From NCBI RefSeq assembly GCF_000826545.1, contig NZ_CDME01000002.1, forward strand, positions 2,340,274 to 2,404,273: a stretch of 64,000 nucleotides of DNA. The letters run 5' to 3'. The DNA is from Kibdelosporangium sp. MJ126-NF4. GTDB lineage: Bacteria > Actinomycetota > Actinomycetes > Mycobacteriales > Pseudonocardiaceae. The first letter of the stretch is position 1; each line of letters opens with the position of its first letter. Shown here piece by piece: positions 16,600-25,500 of this stretch. Made by a program: the position numbers and the translations under genes. The notes beneath the pieces were generated by a model, which worked only from the letters and a program-made list of their open reading frames with translations, made no database searches and was not told the DNA's origin.

Positions 16600-17306
16600 C
16601 ATCCCCGCTGACATCCCCTGTGACACCGCACCCGACACTGAAGGTGCTGCTGGCCGACGACCACGCCATGCTGAGGTCGGGGATGCGCGCGATCTTCGAG
16701 ACCCAGCCGGATCTGGAATGCGTCGCCGAGGTCGCCGACGGTCGCGCGGCGGTCGCCGAGGTGGCCCGGTTGCGCCCGGACGTGGCGGTGTTGGACATCC
16801 GGATGCCCAAACTGGACGGGCTCGACGCCACCGAGGCGATCCTCGGCACCAAGTCCAACCGGACCAAGGTCATCCTGTTGACGACCTACGACAGCGACGA
16901 GTACGTCTACCGGGCGTTGAACGCCGGGGCGAGCGGGTTCCTGTTGAAGTCGCTGCCACCGGAGGAGTTGATCTCCGCGATCCGGGTGGCGGCACGCGGT
17001 GACGCGCTGATCGACCCGTCGGTGACCCAACGCCTGATCGCACGATTCGCCGTGAGCATCTCGCCACCGGTCACTCCGCCGGAGTTGTCGCAGCTCACCG
17101 TGCGTGAACGCGAGGTGCTTCAACTGGTGGCGGCGGCCTACAGCAACGCGGAGATAGCCGCACAGCTGCACGTCGGCGACGAAACCGTGAAAACACACGT
17201 CTCCCGCCTGCTGTCCAAGCTCGGACTACGCGACCGGGTGCACGCCGTGGCGTACGCGCACCTGAACGGACTGGTGACCGGACAACGTCCGCTTCCACCG
17301 CACTGA
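16596..17306 (+). CDS. LuxR-family response regulator
   Basis: The 236-residue protein has an N-terminal receiver domain (VLLADDHAMLRSGMRAIF, phospho-acceptor Asp67 in VAVLDIRMPKLDGLDATEA, Lys in GFLLKSLPPEEL) and a C-terminal LuxR helix-turn-helix (LTVREREVLQLVAAAYSNAE, then IAAQLHVGDETVKTHVSRLL). ATG 16596 overlaps the kinase stop, giving strict coupling; a start nine codons earlier is possible but unnecessary. It is the cognate regulator of the kinase and probably controls the divergent envelope operon. Confidence 0.94.
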   Translation: MTSPLTSPVTPHPTLKVLLADDHAMLRSGMRAIFETQPDLECVAEVADGRAAVAEVARLRPDVAVLDIRMPKLDGLDATEAILGTKSNRTKVILLTTYDSDEYVYRALNAGASGFLLKSLPPEELISAIRVAARGDALIDPSVTQRLIARFAVSISPPVTPPELSQLTVREREVLQLVAAAYSNAEIAAQLHVGDETVKTHVSRLLSKLGLRDRVHAVAYAHLNGLVTGQRPLPPH

Positions 17307-17338
17307 AGCCACGCAGGGCGTCCATCGCCGTGCCCCGT

Positions 17339-17377
17339 CGAGCTTGCCCAGCCCACCCCCTCGGCTGGGCAAGCTCG
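17339..17377 (+). terminator. Hairpin terminator after the response regulator
   Basis: Perfect 15-bp arms CGAGCTTGCCCAGCC (17339-17353) and GGCTGGGCAAGCTCG (17363-17377) enclose a 9-nt loop. There is no U-tract, as is common in high-GC actinomycetes. It lies 33 bp past the response-regulator stop and separates it from lhr. Confidence 0.8.
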
Positions 17378-17521
17378 CCCCCTCAGACCTGAGCCTTCCG
17401 CAGGTGGTCGCCGCTGCGCGATCGGTCTCGCTCGTAGCGGAATCGCTGTCAGCGAACGTCCTGCTCCGAAGTTGTCCACAGGCCGAACCGCTGCTGTCGA
17501 AAACTGTCGGACCCCCGATGC

Positions 17522-20500
17522 ATGATGGTCAACGTGGATGCACTCGACCTCTTCTCACCCGCGACCCGTGACTGGTTCGCGGGGGCCTTCGCGGCCCCGA
17601 CCCAGGCACAGACCGGGGCGTGGCACGCGGCGGCCGCGGGTGAGCACGCGCTGGTCGTGGCGCCCACCGGGTCCGGCAAGACGCTCGCCGCCTTCCTCTG
17701 GGGCCTCGACCGGCTGGCGAACCAGCCGCCCTCCAGCGAGCCGAAACACCGCTGCCGTGTCCTGTACATCTCCCCGCTCAAGGCGCTCGCGGTGGATGTC
17801 GAGCGCAACCTGCGTGCCCCGCTGGCCGGAATCAGGCAGGCCGCCCACCGGCTGGGGCTGACACCACCCTCCATCTCCGTCGGCATGCGTACCGGTGACA
17901 CGCCTGCCGACGAGCGCCGTTCCTTCGCCAGGACACCACCGGACATCCTGGTGACCACGCCCGAATCCCTTTTCCTCCTGCTCACATCCGCTGCGCGGGA
18001 GTCGCTCAAAGGCATCGAGACTGTGATCGTCGACGAGGTGCACGCGGTGACCGGCACCAAACGCGGCGCGCACATGGCGTTGTCGTTGGAACGGCTCGAT
18101 GCGTTGCTGCCCAAGCCCGCGCAACGCATCGGTCTCTCGGCCACCGTCCGGCCGGTCGAGGAGGTCGGCGCCTTCCTCGCCGGTGGCCGCCCGGTCACGG
18201 TCGTCCAGCCGAAGACGGCCAAGACCATCGAGATCAGCGTCCAGGTCCCTGTGGAGGACATGGCCGACCTGGACGCTCCGCAAGCGCCCGATCCCACCGG
18301 TGACCTGCCGGTACAGGGCGGGATCGGCACGCTCGAGGAGATCACCGGCGAGATCGGCGCCACCCGGCGGCCGTCGATCTGGCCCGCGGTCGAGGACCGC
18401 ATCCTCACCCTGGTGCGCGAGCACCGTTCCACGATCGTGTTCGCCAATTCCCGGCGGCTGGCCGAACGGCTCACCGCACGACTGAACGAGCTCGCGGAGG
18501 AGCAGCCCCGGGAGTTGGACCGCTTCCCAGCCGAAGCGATCGGTCAGTCCGGGTTCACCGGTGGCGCCTCACCGGTGATCGCCCGGGCACACCACGGTTC
18601 GATGGCACGGGAACAGCGCACCCTCGTCGAGGAGGAGCTGAAGTCGGGTCGGCTCCCCTGCGTCGTCGCGACGTCCTCGCTGGAACTCGGGATCGACATG
18701 GGCGCCGTCGATCTCGTCATCCAGGTCGAGGCGCCACCGACGGTCGCGTCCGGTCTGCAGCGCGTCGGCCGGGCAGGGCATCACGTGGGAGCGGTGTCCC
18801 GCGGTGTGATGTTCCCCAAGTTCCGCGGCGACCTCGTGTCGTGCGCTGTGGTCGCGGAACGCATGCGCGAAGGGGCCATCGAGGCGGTCCGGTACCCGAG
18901 AAACCCGCTGGACGTGCTGGCGCAGCACATCGTGGCGATGGTCGCACTCGAAGCATGGACCATCGACGAACTGACCTCAGTGGTCCGGCGGGCCGCCAAC
19001 TTCGCGTCGTTGCCGCAGTCCGCTCTGGAGTCCGTGCTGGACATGCTGTCCGGGCGGTATCCCAGCGAGGAGTTCGGCGAACTGCGGCCACGCGTGACGT
19101 GGGACAGGATCACCGGCGAGTTGCGTGGGCGGCCGGGCTCGCAACGGCTTGCGGTCACGTCCGGCGGCACCATTCCCGACCGGGGTCTGTTCACCGTGAT
19201 GACCCCGCCCAGTGATGGGCGTGCGGGGTCACGGGTCGGCGAACTGGACGAGGAGATGGTCTACGAGTCCAGGGTCGGCGACACCTTCCTGCTCGGCACG
19301 TCCGCCTGGCGGGTCGAGGACATCACCCACGACCGGGTGATCGTGCTGCCCGCGCCGGGGCAGCCTGCCCGGATGCCGTTCTGGAAGGGCGATGCTCCCG
19401 GTCGCCCGCTGGAACTCGGCAGGGCGATGGGGAAGTTCCTGCGCGAACTGTCCACATTGGAGGACAAAAAAGCCAGGGAGCGGGCCGCGACGGCGGGACT
19501 GGACGCATGGGCGACGGACAACCTGCTGTCGTATCTCGCCGAACAGAAACAGGCCACGAGACACGTACCGGACGACCGGACGGTGCTGGTCGAGCGGTTC
19601 CGCGACGAACTCGGCGACTGGCGACTGGTCGTGCATTCGCCGTTCGGCGCACGCGTCAACGCACCATGGGCGTTGGCCATCGCCGCTCGGCTGCGCGAAG
19701 GCCGTGGCATCGACGCGCAGATGGCGCACTCCGACGATGGGATCGTCATGCGGCTGCCGGACGCCGTCGACGATTCGGGTGCCGAGGTCACCGCCAGTGC
19801 CGAGGATGTCCTGCTCGATCCGGACGAGATCGAGCAGATCGTGGTGGCGGAGGTGGGTGGCTCGGCGTTGTTCGCGGCCCGATTCCGAGAATGCGCCGCA
19901 CGCTCGCTCCTCCTGCCGAGAAGGGATCCACGGCGGCGCAGTCCACTGTGGCAGCAGCGTCAGCGCGCGGCGCAACTGCTGTCGGTGGCAGCGAAGTACG
20001 AGCGGTTCCCCGTGGTGCTGGAGGCCATGCGGGAATGCCTGCAGGACGTGTACGACCTCAGCGGCCTGCGTGAGCTGATGGCGGACGTACGCGCCCGGCG
20101 GGTGCGCGTGGTCGATGTGGAGACGCCGACGGCGTCCCCCTTCGCCCGCAGCCTGCTGTTCGGCTACGTGGGAATGTTCCTGTACGAGACGGACACACCG
20201 CTGGCCGAACGGCGTGCGGCCGCCCTCTCGCTCGATTCGTCCCTGCTCGCCGAGTTGCTTGGCTCCGAGGCGATCAGGGAACTGCTCGACGCCGATGTCC
20301 TGACCGAGGTCGAACGGTCACTGCAGCGGCTCGAGCCCGACAGGCACGCCCGGCACGCGGAGGACGCGGCTGACCTCCTGCGTTTCCTCGGCGACCTGAC
20401 CGTCGCCGAGGCGGCCGACAGAGGCATCAAGCCCGAGTGGCTGGCCGAACTGGTCACCCAGCGCCGGGCGATCAGAGTGCGTGTCGCCGGTGCGGACCGC

Positions 20501-22114
20501 TACGTCGGCATCGAGGACGCCGGTCGGATGCGGGACGCACTGGGGGTGGCGCTTCCGGTGGGCGTGCCGGAGGCGTTCACCGAACCGGTCGCCGATCCGC
20601 TCGGCGACCTGGTAGCCCGCTATGCCCGCACGCATGGTCCGTTCCCCGCCGCAGAGGCCGCGGCGAGGTTCGGGCTGGGCACAGCGGTGGTGACAGGTGT
20701 GCTCGACCGGCTGGCCGGTGCGGGAAGGCTCGTCCGCGGCGAGCTGAGGCCAGGCGGCACACACACCGAATACTGCGACGCCGAGGTGTTGCGCCGGTTG
20801 CGCCGAGCCTCGTTGGCACGACTAAGGGCTGAAGTGGAGCCGGTCGAGCAGGCCGCGCTCGGGCGATTTCTCCCCAGTTGGCACGGTGTGGGGAAGCGTT
20901 TGCGCACCGCGCCGACAGCGGACGACGTGTTGTCCGTGGTGGAACAGCTCGCGGGGACTCCCCTCCCGGCGAGCGCGCTCGAGTCGCTCATCCTGCCGGC
21001 ACGGCTGCCAGGCTACTCCCCTGCTCTGCTCGACGAGCTCACCGCGGCCGGCGAGGTGACCTGGTGTGGCAGTGGTTCGCTGGCCGGGGGCGATGGCTGG
21101 ATCGCCCTCGCGCCCGCTGACGTCGCCGACCTGTTGTTGCCGGAGGCGGAGGAGAACATCCCGGACTCCCCGCTGCACCAGGCCATCCTGTCCGCTTTGG
21201 ACGGTGGTGCGCTGTTCTTCCGGCAACTGGTCGACCGGACCGGCTCCACCGACGACCAAGAGGTGGTCACCGCCCTCTGGGACTTGGTGTGGGCCGGCCT
21301 GGTCACCAACGACACGCTCAACCCAGTGCGAGCCTTGGTATCCGGTAAGGGAGCGGCGCACAAACCCCGCCGCTCGACACCACGTGGCCGTTACGCCCGC
21401 ATCCGTGCCCAACGCCCGTCGATGCCCAGCAGAACGGGCCCACCCACGGTAGGCGGACGCTGGTCACTCGCCGTCGAGCGCGAATCCGACGCCACCCGCC
21501 GCGCCCATGCCCGCGCTGAGGCCTTCCTGGAACGCCACGGAGTCCTCACCCGTGGCGCGTTGGACACCGAACGCGTCACCGGCGGCTTCAGCGCCGTGTA
21601 CAAAGTCCTCCGCGCCATGGAGGAGTCCGGCCAGGTCATCCGCGGCTATGTCGTGGAAGGACTCGGCGCGGCCCAGTTCGCCGCCCGAGGAGCCGTCGAT
21701 CGTCTTCGCGCGCTCTCCCGCGCAGCAGGCAAGGATGTCGACCCTGCCGGTGCCGTGGTACTCGCCGCCGCCGACCCCGCGCAACCGTACGGGGCAGCCC
21801 TGCCATGGCCCGCCACCATCGGCGAAGGCAAACACCGCCCTGCCCGCAAAGCAGGTGGCCTGGCAGTCCTCGTCGACGGCGAACCAGCCCTCTACGTGGA
21901 ACGCGGCGGAAAATCTCTCCTCTCCTTCACCGAGGAGGACGAGACCCTCCGCGCAGCAGCGGAAGCCCTCTCGCGCGCCGTTCGCGAAGGCTGGCTGGGC
22001 CAACTCGCCGTCCAGAAAGCCGACGGCGACCTCGCCCTCACCTCCCACCTCGCCGAGATCCTCCGCGACGCAGGCTTCCGCGCCACCCCCAAAGGCCTCC
22101 GCCTCCGCGCCTGA
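17522..22114 (+). CDS. lhr: ATP-dependent helicase Lhr (long form)
   Basis: The 1530-residue protein matches full-length Lhr, a 3'-to-5' superfamily 2 helicase acting in DNA repair. The N-terminal core has Walker A APTGSGKT (residues 47-54), the DEVH box in VIVDEVHAV (near 170), the helicase C motif VATSSLELGIDMGAVDLVIQ and QRVGRAGH. Winged-helix and beta-barrel core domains follow, then the ~650-residue Lhr C-terminal region. The start is ATG 17522 or GTG 17534; no clear ribosome-binding site is seen. It stands alone between two hairpin terminators. Confidence 0.95.
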   Translation: MMVNVDALDLFSPATRDWFAGAFAAPTQAQTGAWHAAAAGEHALVVAPTGSGKTLAAFLWGLDRLANQPPSSEPKHRCRVLYISPLKALAVDVERNLRAPLAGIRQAAHRLGLTPPSISVGMRTGDTPADERRSFARTPPDILVTTPESLFLLLTSAARESLKGIETVIVDEVHAVTGTKRGAHMALSLERLDALLPKPAQRIGLSATVRPVEEVGAFLAGGRPVTVVQPKTAKTIEISVQVPVEDMADLDAPQAPDPTGDLPVQGGIGTLEEITGEIGATRRPSIWPAVEDRILTLVREHRSTIVFANSRRLAERLTARLNELAEEQPRELDRFPAEAIGQSGFTGGASPVIARAHHGSMAREQRTLVEEELKSGRLPCVVATSSLELGIDMGAVDLVIQVEAPPTVASGLQRVGRAGHHVGAVSRGVMFPKFRGDLVSCAVVAERMREGAIEAVRYPRNPLDVLAQHIVAMVALEAWTIDELTSVVRRAANFASLPQSALESVLDMLSGRYPSEEFGELRPRVTWDRITGELRGRPGSQRLAVTSGGTIPDRGLFTVMTPPSDGRAGSRVGELDEEMVYESRVGDTFLLGTSAWRVEDITHDRVIVLPAPGQPARMPFWKGDAPGRPLELGRAMGKFLRELSTLEDKKARERAATAGLDAWATDNLLSYLAEQKQATRHVPDDRTVLVERFRDELGDWRLVVHSPFGARVNAPWALAIAARLREGRGIDAQMAHSDDGIVMRLPDAVDDSGAEVTASAEDVLLDPDEIEQIVVAEVGGSALFAARFRECAARSLLLPRRDPRRRSPLWQQRQRAAQLLSVAAKYERFPVVLEAMRECLQDVYDLSGLRELMADVRARRVRVVDVETPTASPFARSLLFGYVGMFLYETDTPLAERRAAALSLDSSLLAELLGSEAIRELLDADVLTEVERSLQRLEPDRHARHAEDAADLLRFLGDLTVAEAADRGIKPEWLAELVTQRRAIRVRVAGADRYVGIEDAGRMRDALGVALPVGVPEAFTEPVADPLGDLVARYARTHGPFPAAEAAARFGLGTAVVTGVLDRLAGAGRLVRGELRPGGTHTEYCDAEVLRRLRRASLARLRAEVEPVEQAALGRFLPSWHGVGKRLRTAPTADDVLSVVEQLAGTPLPASALESLILPARLPGYSPALLDELTAAGEVTWCGSGSLAGGDGWIALAPADVADLLLPEAEENIPDSPLHQAILSALDGGALFFRQLVDRTGSTDDQEVVTALWDLVWAGLVTNDTLNPVRALVSGKGAAHKPRRSTPRGRYARIRAQRPSMPSRTGPPTVGGRWSLAVERESDATRRAHARAEAFLERHGVLTRGALDTERVTGGFSAVYKVLRAMEESGQVIRGYVVEGLGAAQFAARGAVDRLRALSRAAGKDVDPAGAVVLAAADPAQPYGAALPWPATIGEGKHRPARKAGGLAVLVDGEPALYVERGGKSLLSFTEEDETLRAAAEALSRAVREGWLGQLAVQKADGDLALTSHLAEILRDAGFRATPKGLRLRA

Positions 22115-22135
22115 CCAACAGCCCGGAAGCATGGC

Positions 22136-22170
22136 GAAAGGCCCAAGTACCAGGTGTACTTGGGCCTTTC
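22136..22170 (+). terminator. Hairpin terminator of lhr
   Basis: Perfect 15-bp arms GAAAGGCCCAAGTAC (22136-22150) and GTACTTGGGCCTTTC (22156-22170) enclose a 5-nt loop 21 bp after the lhr stop. Because genes converge here, it may also stop transcripts from the RHS/immunity unit on the other strand. Confidence 0.9.
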
Positions 22171-22242
22171 TGTCACACTAACCAGACAAGCGGGGTACCT
22201 AGGGCCTCCGAATAAACTCGGCAACTCGCTCCATGTACACCA

Positions 22243-22518
22243 CTAGCTGTCGCGTGTGAGTTCCTCCTCGACCTCGCGGACGATTCTCTCGTGTACTGGA
22301 ACGATGTCAGCCCACACTGGGCTGCGAAGAACAGTCGTCTTCGCTTCACCACCCGCGCACAGACCGGATTCGGTGAGCGCGATGACGCAGTGACCTGCCG
22401 AAAAGCCTGATGCTCGCATGTTCGTCAGTACATCCTCGATGTTCGCGCCTGCCGAGGCCAGTTCGGCCGCCATCCGGATGGCCGCCGCGACTCGTTCCCG
22501 TCCTGTCATCATCATCAC
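22243..22518 (-). CDS. Candidate immunity protein for the RHS toxin
   Basis: This protein of about 90 residues is acidic and helical, with AAAIRMAAELASAGANIEDV at the start, SAGHCVIALTESGLCAGGEA in the middle and VHERIVREVEEELTRD at the end. There is no signal peptide, so it is cytoplasmic. The GTG start overlaps the RHS stop as GTGA and is followed at once by three in-frame ATG codons, giving four adjacent possible starts. Small, coupled genes just downstream of an RHS toxin tip usually encode the specific immunity protein, which is the only basis for the call. I recognise no family. Confidence 0.6.
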   Translation of the reverse strand: MMMMTGRERVAAAIRMAAELASAGANIEDVLTNMRASGFSAGHCVIALTESGLCAGGEAKTTVLRSPVWADIVPVHERIVREVEEELTRDS

Positions 22519-25500
22519 TTGACTTTGAATGTCAGGGAGTTCCGGTGACCAGGGTTTCCCGTCACCCGCTCGAAGTTGATCTGCAACCTACTGTATCCCT
22601 GACTGGCGGCTTGTGCTCCGTAGCGGTTTCGGATCAACCCGAGTATTTCTCCGCCACCACCATCGCCAAGAGCCTTGCGACCTTCCTCCAAGGTTCCGTC
22701 CATGCTGTCTGGGAAGACGTAGACGTTGTCCAGGATGAGCGTGTCGCCTTCGACCCGGGTATTCGACGCGCCGATCAAATAATCCTTGCCGTTCGACAGT
22801 GTCACCATATCGTCGTAGTTCCTGCCCTCTCTGAACGCAGGGCATGTGTTGTGTACGAGGGCCGAGTCGGTACCGACTGACACATAGAACGTGTGCAGGC
22901 CGTCGACGGTGAGGTTGTACGCCGTGCCGACGTGTGCGGTGACGATCGGCAGGCCGGACACGCGGACCGAAGCGCCAGTGGCAGTCAGCAGTCGGTCGCC
23001 GGGGTCAAGCTGGTCGGCACGCTGCCATTGACGGTCGGTGTCATTCCAGAACGGGTGGTCCTCAGTCGTAGTGACCTTGGAGCCGTTCTCGGTGACGAGG
23101 TCCCGAAGGGTGTCCTCGTGGACGATGGTCGCGGTGACGGTTCGGGCGCCCTTCTCGCCCGTTTCCGGATCTGTGGCGAGGACCTGGTCGCCGACTTCGA
23201 CCTCCGAGATGGGTTTGGTCGAGCCGTCGGCCATCACCACATGGGTCTCGCCGCTGAAGCTGCAGAGCTTGCGGCCGTTATTGGCGACTTTGAACGCGTC
23301 ACCGACGCCAGGGACCAAGCCTATCGCGTCGTTGGCGACGCTGTCCCAGTCTCCCCTGACGGCGTCGCGGATCATCGACGCCACGTCGAACGCGGGGTGG
23401 ACGAAACCCATGATGTCGAGAAGGACACCGGTCCGGTCCGTCGGGACACAGCCTGTCTCGTCTGGGTATTCGGCGCAGAACGCGGACCTGAACTCCTGGA
23501 ACTCCTCATAGTTCGTCTGCTGTGAGTCACGCAGTCTGTCGAAGTTCTGACGCAGGATCGTCTTGCGGCGCTTCGGGTCCTGGTGCAGGTTTGTGTGTTC
23601 TTTGGGTGTCCGGTCCGGGTATTTGGTCGTCTTGGTGTTGTTCACCTGGCTCGGCTGTTCGCACGGCCTTGCGCCGCAGGGGTTCTTCTTCGGCGGTGGG
23701 TCGCACGGGCGGGCACCGCAGGGGTTACCCTTCGGCGGCGGTTCACACGGGCGGGCACCGCAAGGGTTGGACGGCGGTGACGGCTCACAAGGCCGGGCGC
23801 CGCAAGGGGCCAAGCCAGACGGGTCGCTCAGGGTGGTCGGGTTGTTGTTGGCGTACGAGTACCCAGCCCACTGCTGGGGGCTGGCCAGATCAATGAGCGG
23901 GTCGACCGAGATGAATCGGCCGATCACCGGGTCGTAGTTGCGGGCCCCGATGTCCGACAGGCCGGTGATCTCGTTGTACGGCTTGTCGAGGAAACCGTGA
24001 CTGTCCGGCCAGTTCCCGCCATCGGTGCTTCCGATCGGGTTGCCGTATGGGTCGAGTTCCCTTCTTGTCACGGCGAATCCGACTGAGGACACACTGACCT
24101 GGTTGGTGCCGTGTTGGTCCGCCTGCAGGTACTGCGGCACTCCGCCGCCGACTCTCAGTGCGACCACGGTGCCGTTGTGCTCGTAGTAGCGGGTGCCGAC
24201 CACCGCCCCGGTCTTCGTGTCACGAGCCAGTTCCTCGCCTGGCAGGAACAACGTGTTCTTGCCAGGGTCTCGCCTCAGCAGCTGGTTGCCGTCCGCGTCG
24301 TACACATAGGACGTTTCGCCGGCTGGAGTGGTCATCTTGGCCAGGCGGTTGTACTCGTTCCACTCCAAGGACTGCGTGTCACCTGGCAGCTTCCTGGCCT
24401 TGGTGCTCCCAGACGAGTCGTACTCGTAGCTGGTTGTCAGGCCGCCGGTTGTGGAGGACTGGACTGCGTGTGGGCGCACCACGTTCTCACCGGGCGTGGG
24501 ATACGTGTAGGCGGTTGTGGTGTCCGCAGTGCCCGACAGACCGTGCTTGACTTGCGACTTGCGCAGTCCGGTCGCGTCGAAGGTCCAGCTGGTCCAGTAC
24601 GGCTTCGAGCCACCGACGTTTGTCGTCGACGGTGCGGCCGCGCAATTGTCGGTCGCTGTCCATGCTTCGGACAGCCGGGTCAGCGAGTCGTAGTTGAAGC
24701 ACTGGGTGCGTATGCGCCCAGCGGCATCCAACTGGCCCTGGGTGTTCGCGATCTTCTTGAGGTTGCCGAACTGGTCGTAGGAGTACTGCAGGTCGTCGAT
24801 CTGTGCCGCCGATGCCTGCTTGACCGACAGGTTCGCCTTGGTGATCCGGCGTGTCTGCGCGTCGCGGTCGTAGGTAAGCCAGCCTGTGCTGTTGTTGACA
24901 CCAAGGGTGTACTGGGACGCTTCGCGGAACGGCGTGTACAACGAGTCGAATACGTAGGTGTTGTACCCGGCCGTCGATTTCGCGTTGCCGAACCGGTCGT
25001 AGTCCATGTTGATGACCTCGGCGGGCAGGCCGCCACGGGCCTCTTTCGACGCGCTCTTCATCAGACCGGTCGTGGTGTACGTCAGTGTGGTCTCGTAGGT
25101 ACCGGCGAAACCGGTCTCCGACTGCGGGATCCCGATGACCTGGACGGCCGGGTTGCCGTCGCTGTCATAGCTCTTTATGCCAGCGACATAGTCGCCTTGT
25201 GGGGTATGTCTGGTGCTGTAGGCGGGCTTGCCGACACCACCTGGCGAGGTGTCGTACGTCCACGAGGCGAGCTTCTTGTTGTCTTCCTTCTTTCCGGAGT
25301 ACTCGGCGATTCGACGGTCGAGCTTGTCGTACTCGTACGACAGGACTTGGCCACGCGCGTCCTCCACCGAGGTGAGTCGACCCGCGAGGTCGTAGGTGGA
25401 GCCACGTGCCCCGGAATCAGGATCTTTGGAACGATCCTGACGGCCCAGAAAGTCGTAGCCGTAGGTCCACGCGTTGCCTGCCGCGTCCGTCATCCGCTCG

